Origin: Ceratotherium simum simum
Taxonomy: Eukaryota; Chordata; Mammalia; Perissodactyla; Rhinocerotidae
Direction: 5' to 3'
DNA: 64,000 nucleotides
Assembly: GCF_000283155.1 (NCBI RefSeq)
Contig: NW_004454207.1
Span: forward strand, 14,030,115-14,094,114
In this document: positions 12,482 to 23,475 of the stretch, piece by piece
Numbering within the stretch: position 1 is the first letter of the stretch
How the letters are laid out: each line of letters starts with the position of its first letter
Made by a program: the position numbers and the translations under genes
Notes under the pieces: model-generated
Database searches by the model: none
What the model was told of the DNA's origin: nothing
Seen by the model: only the letters and a program-made list of their open reading frames with translations

Positions 12482-12700
12482 ATACATTCACGTGCCACGT
12501 AAGTGCCATTTTGGTCAACAATGAGCAGCGTGTACAGTGGTGGTCCCAATAAGATTAGTGCCATATAGCCTAGGTGTGCAGTAGGCTATTCCATCCAGGT
12601 TTGTGTAAGTCACTCTATGATGTTCACACAACAATGAAATTGCCTAAGGACACATTTCTCAGAACATATCCCCATCGTTAAGTGATGCATGACTATTTGA
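12482..12700. mobile_element. MITE-like DNA transposon fossil, probably Tigger related
   Basis: The right end, 'cgttaagtgatgcatgacta', and the left end, 'acattcacgtgccacgtaag', are partial inverted repeats of one terminal motif. The inner blocks 'aataagattagtgccatat', 'agcctaggtgtgcagtagg' and 'cactctatgatgttcacac' fit a common mammalian non-autonomous DNA transposon that I remember by sequence. I am not certain of its family name; a Tc1/mariner (Tigger) origin is my best inference. It has no coding capacity. Confidence 0.65.
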
Positions 12701-13136
12701 TTAAAGTGTCAAAGTGAACAACAAACATTAGGGTTAAATCCACAAGGTCTATAGTGATTTTATTTTAATTACCATAGGGATTCGCTGTGCCAATTACCTT
12801 GCTGTTCAGCATTCACCAACCATGGCAAGTGCTGACAAGGAAATTTGCACCTCCGCCTCCAGTAAAGGATGAATTATGAAAAACCAAGTGTTTCAGTTTT
12901 ACTTAAAGGGTGAGGAATATATAAAAAAATGCATCTTGTAAGGACAGTCTGAAATTCAAGATAATGAAGAGACCAGCACGATTCTTGAACTTATTTTAAA
13001 TGTTTTTGACCATGTTAATTTCATGTTCCAAAGATAAAGCCAGGTTTTAAAGAGAAAGTCAGAAGAATCCTGAAAGAACAATAAATAGCTGGGGAGTTAA
13101 TTATAAAAAGAAACGGTTCTCCTTAGACATGCAGCG

Positions 13137-13501
13137 TGTCTTTGTCAGTTCAGGCTGCTATAACAAAGTATTATAGGCTGGGTGGCTTATAAACAACAGA
13201 ATTTATTTCTCACAGTTCTGGAGGCTGGGAACCAGAAGCTCAAGGCACCAGCAGATTTGGTGTCTGGTGAAGGCCCCGTTCCTGGTTCATAGACGGCCTT
13301 CTTCTTGCTATGACCTTACATGGTGGAGAGAGTGAGAGAGTTTTGGGGTCTCTTTTATAGGGGCACTAATCCCATTCATGAAGACTCCACCTCATGACCT
13401 AATCACCTCCCGAAGGCCCCACCTCCTAATGCCATTACCTTGGGCGTTAGGTTTTAACATATGAATTTGTGGGAGGAGACACAGTCATTCAGTCCATAAC
13501 A
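13137..13501 (-). mobile_element. MLT1-type MaLR solo LTR, antisense
   Basis: On the minus strand this runs from a TGTTATGGACTGAATG-like start (plus strand 'cattcagtccataaca' near 13501) to 'tataacagcctgaactgac' near 13142. Between are the typical 'taatgccattaccttgggc', 'cctcatgacctaatcacc' and 'cttataaacaacagaattta' blocks. MaLR LTRs belong to the ERVL class of mammalian retrotransposons. No internal region is attached, so this is a solo LTR. Confidence 0.92.
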
Positions 13502-14319
13502 CATTGTATAGCAACATCACTAAAGTGTGTTTCTAATGGTCCTCAAAATGACAACGCCAAGAAGAAAAATGAAACTTAAAAACTATAAACCATGATCATT
13601 AAAAAGCATCCATGTTATCGGTTGTAGGCAACAGAGTAAAAGCCATGTAACTTTGGGAAATAATTAGCTACTCGTTCATGCATATACTACATTAAATCTG
13701 CAATTGAACAAACCACCACGCTCTAAATTATATTACAAAACTGATGTAATTGGGTATGGGTAATTGGTAAGGGTCAGTTTTTAGTCTTTTTATCTTTGCA
13801 TTACACAATTCAAAATATCAAATATGTTCTATGAAGACAGATCTATACAGATCAGTCCTGTGGGTGTAAAGTTCTTGAAACCTCATGGCTAGTCCTGAAC
13901 TAAATCTCTCTGGGTATCTATTAGATGGCATTTATATGGAGGAGAGATATTTTTTTTTCTAAAGGAGAAGACAGGCTTTTCCTTTTGATGCCCCAGAGTA
14001 GTAGTTGGCATGAAAGTGGAGGGGATAAGATGCTGACATTTCTCTCATTTGCTCTGAGAGATTTTATTTTTTGAGATCTGACTTTGTTGTAAAATGAAAT
14101 ATGTGCATTAAAAATTCAAGCAATATAGTAAATAATAATCTAAAAATTGAGTCAACTCAAATCATCACCAGAATTATCAGTGTTAATATTTTGGGAATCA
14201 TTACAGACATCTCTTAAATATACCTACAGATAGAAAAATGGAGAGAAATAATTTTATAAAAACAGTATCACATTTTATATGCTAATTTAAATAAAATTAT
14301 TAAATTTGATTTGATTTAT

Positions 14320-15480
14320 TTAATTGAAGACAAAGAAAATAGACTGTCTAGAAGAAGACATAGGTGGTAAGCTTCTGTATATCAGTCTTAGTGATGTTTT
14401 TGTGGATCTAACTCCAAAGGCAAGGGAAACAAAAGCAAAAATAAACAAGCGGAACTACATCAAACCAAAAAGCTTCTGCACAGTGAAGGAAACCATCAAC
14501 AAACTGAAAAGGCAACCTACTGAATGGAAGAAGATATTTGAAAATCATACATCTGACAAGGGGTTAATATCCAAAATATATGAGTTCCTCATAACCCAAT
14601 TAAAAAATGGGCAGAGGATCTGAATAGACATTTTTCCAAAGAAGACGTACAGATGGCCAACAAGCACATGAAAAGATGCTCAACCTCACTAATTATTAGA
14701 GAAATGCAAATCAAAACCTCAGTGAGATATCACTGTACACCTGTCAGAATGGCTATTATCAAAAAGTCAAGAAATAACAAATGTTGTAGAGAAAAGGGAA
14801 CCCTTGTACACTGCTGGTGGGAATGTAAATTGATACAGCCACTATGGAAAACAGTAGGGAGATTCCTCAAAAACTTAAGAATAGAACTACCATATGATCC
14901 AGCTATTCCACTGCTGGGTGTTTATCTGAAGAATATGAAAACACTAATTCGAAAAGACATATGCACCCCCATGTTCACTGCAGCATTATTTACAATAGCC
15001 AAGATATGGAAACAACCTAAGTGTCCATTGACAGATGAATGGATAAAGATGTATGTATATACATATACATACACACAATGGAATGTTATTTAGCCATAAA
15101 AAGAGTGAAATCTTGCCACTTTCGACAACATGGGTGGACCTTGAGGTTTTTATGCTAAGTGAAATAAGTCAGACAGAGAAAGACAAATACCGTATGATTT
15201 TACTCATATGTGGAATCTAAAAAGGAACAAAACAAAGGAACAAACAAAACAAAACAAAAACAAACTCATAGATACAGAGAACAGATTGGTGGTCACCAGA
15301 GGGGAAGGGGGTTGGGGGTGGGCAAAATGAGTGAAGGTGATCAAGTGTAAGGTGATGATGGACGGTAACTAGACTTTTGGTGGTGATCACTTCGTAGTGT
15401 AGACAGATGTCGAATTATAATGATGTACACCTGAAACTTATATAATGTTGTATACCAATTTTATCTCAATAAAATAATAA
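14320..15480 (+). mobile_element. L1MA-type L1, ORF2 3' end plus 3'UTR
   Basis: The sequence matches the 3' end of a late eutherian L1. Around 14790-14930 the plus frame reads ...[13 protein letters not shown]... and ...[11 protein letters not shown]..., the conserved cysteine-rich C-terminus of ORF2 (reverse transcriptase/endonuclease protein). Two separate open stretches (14324-14623 and 14653-15093) show the frame is broken. The 3'UTR follows, with its G-rich polypurine tract at 15301-15322 and the terminal 'gtacacctgaaacttatata' and 'tctcaataaaataat' blocks. It is 5'-truncated and dead. Confidence 0.93.
15301..15322 (+). other. G-quadruplex-type G-rich tract in L1 3'UTR
   Basis: Four G runs (4, 5, 5 and 3 Gs) are separated by loops of 1-2 bases, which meets the usual four-stranded G-quadruplex pattern. 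Such a polypurine tract is a standard part of mammalian L1 3'UTRs. Confidence 0.8.
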
Positions 15481-15489
15481 CGAAGTGAA

Positions 15490-16320
15490 ACTGAAGTTAT
15501 CATTTGTATTCTTTAATACAAGATTGCCGGTTCCTAAAATATCCATTTAAGACTTAGACAAAAGGTTATATAAAGCAAATAATTTGCTTCCATTATGCCC
15601 TTTTGAAAAGCTGAGTTTCATTTTTAGGTGGTATTAGTGTTATTCTCTTCTATTAAAATAATATAGTTAACATTCTTAAAATTTATTCCACCCTTTTGAT
15701 TTTTCTTGTGCATATATTTTTAACTTTGCCAAGATTTACAGTAGAATCTTTAACTTACTGATTTTACAAGCTAACCTTTAATCTTCACAATCACAAGCAA
15801 ATTTATTAACATTTATTATGTTCACAGATGCTTGATATTTAAACAAATTGGAGTAAATTCTGTAGGCAAGGAGGAACTCTTTAGAGTTCTCAGTCCCTTT
15901 TCCATTCACCACTGGATTTTTTTTTCAATTCCCAGAGAGCTGCATAGTGAATAAATGCATAATATTAAGACAGAATGGAATCAACACTGCAGGAGAGCAG
16001 AAAGAGTTTTGAATTCTCTACCAATTCCCCATTTACAATAAGTATTTGATAACTAGCTTAAAGGCAGAATTGTTTGAATACCCAGTTATCTGCACACAGA
16101 TTTCTTTTTGTTCCTTCCATTTGTCTAGGGAGCAGTTTTCAAGTAAGTGTTAGTATTTATAATATTTAACATATTAGGTTGTAGGCACAAAACCATATAT
16201 GTTGAACTCTATTAGAGGTTTAAAGGGTTTTTAAGGGTAACTTTTATCTTAATGTAACTCATCTTTCACATGTACTAACCTCCAAGTTAAGAAGTCACAG
16301 TCCTATATAACATTTAATAT
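15490..16320. other. No gene recognised
   Basis: AT-rich sequence directly after the L1MA tail, with no repeat or exon signature that I can name. Confidence 0.45.
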
Positions 16321-16324
16321 GTAT

Positions 16325-16438
16325 ATATGAACATATATGTGCACACACATGTATATGTATAGACATGTACATGTGTATATATGTATTTGTATGTGTTTGT
16401 GTATGAGCCTGTATGTAGGGGTGTGTGTGTGTGTGTGT
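16325..16438. repeat. (TATG)n/(TG)n compound microsatellite
   Basis: Alternating purine-pyrimidine TATG, CATG and finally pure TG units end at about 16438. A 61-codon frame over it is an artefact of the repeat. Confidence 0.9.
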
Positions 16439-16559
16439 AGTAATAACCATGATCATCTAAGCTTGCTCCTATATGTAGTTTCAATATTCCCTATCAGTCC
16501 TTTTTATCTCTTGGTTTCCTGAAATTCTGTAGAGTAGTTTTTCAAAAAGTGTCTTGAGG

Positions 16560-17120
16560 AGTTGACTTCTTTAATATTTAAAAACATCTTCTTGTTGCTG
16601 GTCTTCTTAAACAATAATGTGTCCAGATATCCTAGGCTTGATCCTCAGAACTTATAGACAGTCTTCCACTGCCCCCTGGCATTAACTACTCCTGTGGAGA
16701 ATTGGAGGCCAGTCCACATTTCCTCCTTGATAGGGGATTTGATTTTTCTGCCTGGATGCCTGAAGAATTATTTATTTCTATTTGAAAGGTTATTGAACCT
16801 TTGCATTAGAACCTCTTCAAAATTTTGCCTGTGTGACCTTTTGATTTTAAGATTCTATTCTTTACTCTTTTACATAATATTTCTAATAGTTATCACTGAA
16901 TACAGTTTTATGTTTGAATTATTGGATTCCTTATTTTTGGGACATCAGTTATCCAGAGGATTTTCTTTTCAGACAAGGAATCTCTGGCAGTTACTCTCTG
17001 TATCTTTGAATATCAGATATTGAAATTTCTTTTTTGCTCTTTTAACATAGGAATGGCAACTTAGATTTAAAATTTTAAATCTCTTCTTACATCCATTTTT
17101 TATATTGCATTTTTTCCACA
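16560..17120 (-). mobile_element. Old L1M fragment, antisense
   Basis: The plus strand follows the familiar antisense L1M text: 'agtcttccactgccccctgg', 'cctgtgtgaccttttgattt', 'ttctttactc'. The same part of L1 occurs again at 33298-34130. Strongly decayed; the boundaries are approximate. Confidence 0.6.
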
Positions 17121-17209
17121 TGGAAATAATCCAACATATAAAATAGTAGAGAGAATAGTAAAATGGAGCTGATGTATTACTCAACTTAAAAAGTTATCAT
17201 ACAAAACTG

Positions 17210-17655
17210 ATGCTGCAGGCCATGAGAGAGTAAGGACTAGACTTACCCTTCTGCAAATAACTGGAAAACTGGAAAAAATATATGAGGCAATAGTTTTTGG
17301 ACATTGGACAACAGGAAATTCAGAACTATGATCTCTGTGAAAAGGGAAGCATATGAGGTGAGCCTTGTAGATTGCCCTGGCCTGTTGCCTAGAGGCATTT
17401 GCTGTCCTGCCCTATAGTGAGGGGGATCCCAGAGCATGGAAGTTTCCTTGATTTGAAGAGACAGAATGACTGAGGTGGCTGGAACATGCAGGGCAGAATA
17501 GGAGCAATGAGGGAACTTCATGAAGAAAAAGCCTCAGAAATCTGCATAGGAGTACCCTGGAGTCTCTTCCTGAAAACTAAGCTATGTGTGTGTCTGGAGA
17601 AACTCCATGAAGCTGGGCAAAAACCAAGCAGAAAGCTGTAAGCTGAACAGCTCCC
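17210..17655 (+). mobile_element. Possible L1ME-like fragment
   Basis: Blocks such as 'ataactggaaaactggaaaa', 'gaggcaatagtttttggaca', 'attgccctggcctgttgcc' and 'agctgggcaaaaaccaagc' recall the 5' portion of old L1ME-type elements. The match is from memory and not exact, and the fragment runs directly into an LTR-like segment. It could equally be internal sequence of an old MaLR. Confidence 0.4.
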
Positions 17656-17659
17656 AGAG

Positions 17660-17930
17660 GTCACGCAGGGCTGACAGTTACCAGGACACTCCTGTTCCAG
17701 TCCCAGCTGTTTGTGTATTCCCAGCATCAACCGCCAGACATGTGAGTGAGCAAGCCTTCAAATGATTCTAGCCCCCAGCCTTGGAGCCATCCCAGCTGAT
17801 GCTGTGTGGAGCAGACACAGGCTCTCTCGACTGAGACTGGCCCAGATTGAAAATTCATGAGCAGAATAAATATTTTAAGCCAAAAAATCTGGGGTGGTTT
17901 CTTACTCAGCACTAGATATCCAGGACACAC
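17660..17930 (+). mobile_element. MLT1-type LTR 3' half
   Basis: The order 'agccatcccagctgatgctg', 'gtgtggagcagacacaggc', 'aattcatgagcagaataaat' and 'attttaagcc', then 'ggggtggtttcttactcagc', is that of the 3' half of an old MLT1 LTR, including the AATAAA signal near 17867. The 5' half is not distinguishable. Confidence 0.65.
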
Positions 17931-18572
17931 CCTATACGTTTTCAGTTTGCAATTGCTACATGCTTTTCTCAGGTTGCATTATTTCCAAATGCCAAGGTAA
18001 AAGTGCTCCTCTGGAGAGTGATTCCTCTGTCTCCTGTAACTTACATTTACCTCCTATACTTGCCCTTCTAGGTTAAGGGAACCTTCTAATTCCAGGAAGT
18101 GCTTCTCTACATCAGGATGATGCTAAATGCCTGGTAAGGATGGGTCTCTGTAACAGCACTGCCAGAAAGTTTTCTATCTAGTGAGTCTCTGCCTCTAGAG
18201 CAACCTCTCAAAGAAATTGTCTTCAGAGAGAAAAGTGCTCTAACAGAGTCATCCCCTGTCCCCCTGCAAGTGTTCCAAGTTCCGAGATATTGATGGTGTT
18301 TTCCTTTATTCATTTCCGACCACACAGCACTCTACTGTTGGGCCGAGTGGCACTGTCCCTAAGTGACTCTTCTTCGGTCTGAAATTCATGTCATCCATTT
18401 GAAACTATTTCCTAGTTCAACTTCTGAGGAAAAGTGTTCCTTATTTTTTTTCCCTTTGGTCATAAAGGTCAGCTTTTCTCACCTTTCTCTTATGCTGGCT
18501 CATCTAGCTAGGATATCCTCTATTTCCCAAATAATCTGTTATGACCAAATATTGTTCCTTCAATGGGAATAA

Positions 18573-18575
<3 letters not shown>

Positions 18576-18611
<36 letters not shown>

Positions 18612-18624
18612 CTCTCTCTCTCTT
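18576..18624. repeat. (CA)n(CT)n compound microsatellite
   Basis: About 16 pure CA units pass into about 8 CT units with a single TTT interruption at the end. The array is long and uninterrupted, so length polymorphism is likely. Two overlapping spurious frames cross it. Confidence 0.97.
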
Positions 18625-18731
18625 TCTGTATGGGAGAAGTTTTATGTACTTCAGAAAACCTACTACAAAGAAAATTTATCAGGCAGGGATAAACTGGGAA
18701 AATATTTCCTGCAAATACGATAAATTTAGGG

Positions 18732-18943
18732 CAGGCTCCAATCTAAGCACTATCAACAATTTGAGTCGGATAAATTTTGGTTGTGGGGCCTGTCCTATAC
18801 ATTGTAGGATGCTTAGTAACATCCCTGGTCTCTAGCAACCAGATGCCAGCAGTATACCCCCAGTTGTGACAAACAAAAATGTCTCCAGATAATGCCAATA
18901 TCCTATGATGTGGGGTGCAAAATCCACCCCCAGTTTAGACTCA
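18732..18943 (-). mobile_element. MER20 DNA transposon (hAT-Charlie), antisense
   Basis: The order of blocks is that of MER20 in reverse: 'gtggggcctgtcctatacat', 'tgtaggatgcttagtaacat', 'ccctggtctctagcaacc', 'agttgtgacaaacaaaaatg' and 'tctccagataatgccaata', then 'aaatccacccccagttta'. MER20 is a short non-autonomous eutherian hAT element. Some MER20 copies are known from published work to act as enhancers in endometrial stromal cells; whether this one does cannot be told from sequence. Confidence 0.85.
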
Positions 18944-18944
18944 C

Positions 18945-19082
18945 TTCTTGTGATGAGAACTTTTAAGATCCACTCTCAGCAACTTTCAAATAAACATTAC
19001 AGTATTATTAACTGTAGTCACCATGCTGTACATTACATCCCCAGGACTTATTTATTTTACAACTGGAAGTTTGTACCTTTAA
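18945..19082 (-). mobile_element. L1 3'UTR fragment, antisense
   Basis: The plus strand reads 'ttaagatccactctcagc', 'caaataaacattacagta', 'gtcaccatgctgtacatta' and 'acaactggaagtttgtacc', the reverse complement of an L1MA/B 3'UTR. The same text recurs at 50015-50160. It lies right beside the MER20 copy. Confidence 0.85.
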
Positions 19083-19754
19083 ATGCTCATATTTTTGATT
19101 CAGTAATACTGCTTGTAGAAACCTATACTATAATAAAGGGGAAACCAGATATCTAAGATTCATGAGAAATGATTTTTTCTTAAAGTAATTTTATAGGGAT
19201 AAATACTGGAAGCAACAAATATGTAAGAGTCATGAAATGAGTAAATACAAACTCTCAGACATCCCCCTTACCCCTCTTAAGTTCTAATCAACTGAAAATA
19301 GTCACAGGAAATCAAAAAGCATTCACATATTCAACTTTATGGTAAGAAAAGCTGGAATGGAGAACAGGCCAGTGCCTCCAGCCTCTGACCTCCATCTCCT
19401 AACCTAGATCTTGGGACCTTCTTGACTGTAAATAATTCAATCAGTAGGACAGAGACGATTGAACAAAGATGTCAGACACCTGGGTTGGGCCTGCCAGCAG
19501 CTTGGGGGCAGGTGATTTAAGATACAAGAGAGAGAGTGTGTGGCCTGTCTTGCTTTTAGGCACCACTGGTAATTTGGACCAATGGGCTTGAGGCTCCAAG
19601 CAGGCTTCATTCAGATAATCCATTCCTCTTCCTAAAAGGGATTAGAGGATAAAAGGTCAGAAGTTCTATGGTGATACTGCCTCCTGCTGGATGATGCAGC
19701 AGAAATTTTCTCCTGTAGTTGGAGGGGTAGTGGATAAGAGTTCCTGATCTACCA

Positions 19755-20010
19755 AAATTGGGTGCATCCAAATGATGAGGTATTATGCATTCATTGAAAA
19801 TAATGTTTCAAGAAGTATGACTTGTGAGAATGGCCATAATATAAAGGTAAGGTAAGTGAAAAATGCAGATTAGAGAGTTGTATAAATAAGAGTAAGTCAA
19901 TTCACTTAGAACAAAAGATGATATGATAGAGGTTCTCTCTGATAGGATGACGAATGATTAAAATTTTGTTTCTATGCTTTTCTGTGTTTTGTATATTTTA
20001 TAAAATATTT
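19755..20010 (+). mobile_element. L1M 3' end fragment, decayed
   Basis: Blocks such as 'atgatgaggtattatgcatt', 'cattgaaaataatgtttca' and 'aatataaaggtaaggtaag', then 'gtgttttgtatattttata', follow the end of older L1s. Divergence is high and the limits are approximate. Confidence 0.55.
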
Positions 20011-20253
20011 AGCAACTCATTAAAATATTTGACATCCCTCTCTGTTGGTCTATATCTATCTTTTACTAGAATTAGAGGACGTGCATGTGGTCGTTTGCAT
20101 GGGCAGACCATACACCTAATTCCTACATGCACAGATTAGCTGTAGATGGGCATCATGTCAGGTTAAAGGTGGGGCAATGGTCACATCAAATATGAGGTTC
20201 TCTTCCATTGTGCGACAGCTAGATAAGCAAATAAAGACAATTCATATGTGTCT

Positions 20254-20273
20254 GGGGGCTGGGGAGGGCAGGG
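20254..20273 (+). other. G-quadruplex motif
   Basis: Four runs of G (5, 4, 3 and 3) are separated by 2, 1 and 2 bases. This meets the strict G-quadruplex pattern. Unlike the tract at 15301 it is not in a repeat I recognise. It lies in a G/C-richer 100 bp. Confidence 0.75.
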
Positions 20274-20336
20274 AGTGTGTGCAGAAATGTTACAGGGTCC
20301 AGGCAGGCAGCGCTTGGCAGATCTATAATGGTAACT

Positions 20337-20412
20337 AAAACACTAACATTCATTGAGCAGCTCCTGTTCTAGGATTTTAGCAAATATTTTTTATCATTTA
20401 CTCTTGTAGAAG
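20337..20412 (-). repeat. MIR SINE 3' fragment, antisense
   Basis: The sequence 'aacattcattgagcagctcc', 'tgttctaggattttagcaaa', 'atcatttactcttgt' corresponds to the reversed 3' part of MIR. Short and diverged. Confidence 0.55.
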
Positions 20413-20893
20413 CACGGATACAAGTTATTAGCAGAAGGAAAAACCTTGTATGCCACACACGCCTCTAAACCTTACTGAGTCACTTCTGAATAACCTGATG
20501 CAGGTGTCTCCAGGTTGCTGATAATTGAGAACAGTTGGCTGCATAGTGAGTGAGGCAAAGGAACTGATTTTTTTTTTTGGCAGAGACAGTTCACTGACAC
20601 CTGTTGTGCTTTTTAAGTTCCATGTCTGCTTTTTAATATTTCTGCTCCTCCTTCACTGCTGATCTGACAACTGTGACTGTCTGTTTTCAGCAGGGTATTA
20701 ACTTAACTTCAAATTGAAGCTTTCATTTTATATATATAGGAAATCAGATAACTGAACGTGTTCAAAATATATGCTGAGTGAGTTAATGCATTTCAGAGGG
20801 TTCTTGCTTTAGTATCTATACTTTGTGAGAGCTATTTTTGTGTCTTAATGAGTTTTATTTTTCTGTATGGTATGGTTTAGATATGGCCTAGAG

Positions 20894-21059
20894 CAGTGGT
20901 TCTCAATGTGTGCTCCCAGACCAGCCTCATCAGCACTACCTGAGAATGCAAATTCAGAGGCCCCATCCCAGATCAGGAACTCTGGGGGTGCCATCCAGCA
21001 CTCTGTTTCAACAAACCCTCCAGGGAACTCTGAGGCATGTTCAAGTCTGGGAACCGCTG
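20894..21059 (+). mobile_element. MER5A DNA transposon (hAT-Charlie), complete
   Basis: It begins with the terminal inverted repeat 'cagtggttctcaatgtg' and ends with its diverged complement 'gtctgggaaccgctg'. In between are the usual 'ggaactctgggggtgccat' and 'caacaaaccctccagg' blocks. The 8-bp flanks at 20886-20893 (gcctagag) and 21060-21067 (gactagag) match at 7 of 8, the duplication length of hAT elements. Confidence 0.95.
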
Positions 21060-21065
21060 GACTAG

Positions 21066-21216
21066 AGCTTTGCTACTCAAAGGAATGCCATGGGAATTAC
21101 AAGAATGCTTATTAGAAATCCAGAATCTTGGGCCACGCTTCAAAATTACGGAATCAGACTCTGCACTTCAAGATCCCCAGGTGACCTGCATGCATATTAC
21201 AGTTTGACAAGCACTG
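21066..21216 (+). mobile_element. Second MER5-type element, immediately adjacent
   Basis: It contains the MER5 blocks 'gaatgcttattagaaatcca', 'gaatcttgggccacgcttc', 'atcagactctgcacttcaag' and 'gatccccaggtgacctgc', ending 'cagtttgacaagcactg'. The 5' terminal repeat is eroded or missing. It starts almost at the end of the first copy, in the same orientation. Confidence 0.85.
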
Positions 21217-21221
21217 AGACA

Positions 21222-21232
21222 CCCCCCCCCCC
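21222..21232. repeat. Homopolymer C tract
   Basis: Eleven C in a row directly after the second MER5 copy. Confidence 0.95.
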
Positions 21233-21639
21233 ACCCAGTGATCCAGTTTTCTTAGTTTTCAATTGATTTGGGAGGGGACCTATGCCTTGTTTATGTTTTT
21301 TTAATGCTTCATTGAAGGATAATATACATACAATATACGTATTGAATACCTTCTTAAGCCTTGGTATGTTTCAAAGCTTCCTCAGGTGATTCTAATATAT
21401 AGACAGGGTTGAGTACCCATATGGAGAGGGAAGAACCACAAAATATGATGTTCTTAGTAGCCTTCCTTCATCCATTGAATTCACATTTTAAATTCTCTAT
21501 TCTTGTTAAGAGTCTGTCTGCAATTGATGTTAAAGTAATTATGCTTGTCTTTCCTTGACAATGTGGACACTAAGCACATATACAATTAGGATATTCTAAA
21601 TGTGTTAACTTTTCATAATATTCTTTGAGGATTTCTTTC

Positions 21640-22320
21640 TTGAAGGTGTCAAGGATGTGAAAAATTTTGTCTGCTCAGCGCCATTAATATTTAGTGAAGA
21701 GCCTAGATTAAATTGGGCTGATCACTGAACAGGTGCAAAGAGACCTGCTTAATAAATGGAGTATTTCCATGGCATCAACATCGTTATATTCTTTGTAGAC
21801 AAATGAATGTGATTTAGTTTGTATGCATGAAGCACAATTTCTCTGTTGGCCCAGATGTTGATTAGCAACACTAGAAGTGAGGGGGCCAATCTGAAAATCT
21901 GGATGGAAAACTAAAGTATTTGTTCAGAATCAAAAATATTTGTGGCTCAACTGGCTGAAAGGGTAAAAAATACTATGCTGTTTACCCTCTTTACCACAGA
22001 TAATAAGCACCAGAAAAACAGTCGAGATTATGCTGCCTAGGCAGAACGAACAAAGAGCAGCAGTAATCCAATTTATGTGGTTAAAGCTGTGCCACTGATA
22101 TCTTTGCTCATGCAGGCTATTGGAGTAAAAGTGAACAGGATTGTAAAACTATACAACGAATATTAGCCTTTGAGCATGCCCACCTTCAGTACTAAAAGGG
22201 AAACAAAGGAAACCAAACAAGCACTAGTTATTTCTTTGAGTAGCATTATTTTTATGATAGTGAGAAACAAGCTGTTTTAAAGAACAGTAACAATTGTTAC
22301 TGAGATCTGGGTTCTGAGGC
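21640..22320. other. Unique sequence, candidate conserved noncoding stretch with SOX-like palindrome
   Basis: No repeat signature is visible over about 680 bp flanked by transposon fossils. It holds an AACAAAG motif near 22048 and the perfect 18-bp palindrome 'cagtaacaattgttactg' at 22285-22302, whose core is two opposed SOX-type AACAAT sites. Constraint is an inference; cross-species alignment would decide. Confidence 0.35.
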
Positions 22321-22807
22321 CTCATATTAAATATGAACATAAGCATCCATAAACAAGACATATTGACAGAATATAATTTAAACTATGGCTCCCTGTTCAT
22401 AGTCCCAGTGATTTGAAATTCATCACTAACTGAAATATTCAATGTTTCTGTCTCATAATTTATGCAGGTTCTAAAAGCCTGACATTGCTAAGAATCATGA
22501 GCCTCATAGTTGTTTATTACTTTAAGAGAGCAATGGTAATGAGATGGAAAAAGGAAGGTTGAAAGCTTGCTGGGGCTGAGGATGGATTGCGGGAGTGAGA
22601 GGAACCAAGAAGTCTGGATGGGCACATTAAGCTTTATGCATTAAAATTAGGGGTTTATTTTCATGCTATAAAAATCTGAAAAGGGCATAGAGGAAATAAA
22701 AGCCCAAGACAAAGTAAACACTAAATAATATTTTGATTTTAATGAAATCAACATTGATTAGTGAGAAAATAATTAGTTTTAATAATGGTAATCAAAGATG
22801 AACTAAG

Positions 22808-23460
22808 GATTGGAACCCTCACACATTGCTGGTAAGAATGTCAAATGGTGCAGCCCCTTTGGAGAAGTTTGGCAGTTCCTCAAAATGTTAAACTTAGAGT
22901 TACCATATGACTCAGCAATTCACTCCTAGGTATATACTCAAGAGAAATGAAAATATATGTCCACATAAAAATGTGTTCATGCATGTTCATAGCAGCATTG
23001 TTCATAACAGCCAAAAAAGGAAACAACAACATCAACTAATGAATGGATAAACAAAATGTGTTATATCCATACTATAGAATACTATTCAGTCCTAAAAAGG
23101 AATGAAGTACTGATACATGCTGCACGGATGAACCTTGAAAACATTTTGCTAAGTGAAAGAAGCCAGTCACAAAATACCACATTTTACAGAGTAGGCAAAT
23201 CCATAGAGATGGAAAGTAGACTAGTGATTACTTAGGGCTGGGAGTGGGGGTTCTTGAGGGGAAATTGGAGGAGTGACTGCTGATGTGTACAGGTCTTCAT
23301 ATTTGGGGTGATAAAAATGTTCTGAAATTCAATATTGGAGATGTTTGCATAATTCTGAGTAAACTAAAAGCCACTGAATTGTACACTTTAAAAGGGTGAC
23401 ATTTATGGTAAGTGAATTATATCTCAATAAAACTATTAAGCCAAAAAAAAAAATAAAACC
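22808..23460 (+). mobile_element. 5'-truncated L1 with target-site duplication
   Basis: This covers the ORF2 C-terminal region ('acattgctggtaagaatgtc', 'gtgcagcccctttggagaag', 'ccatatgactcagcaattc') and the 3'UTR with 'ccactgaattgtacactt' and 'tatatctcaataaaac', ending in an A-rich tail. The 15-bp flanks at 22793-22807 and 23461-23475 agree at 13 positions. The insertion is therefore about 650 bp and 5'-truncated. Stops break every frame. Confidence 0.93.
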
Positions 23461-23475
23461 CAACAATGAACTAAG

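Noticed and set aside
14324..15093. Two consecutive frames with good protein homology
   Set aside because: They are broken L1 ORF2 C-terminus, not a host gene; annotated as part of the L1MA element.
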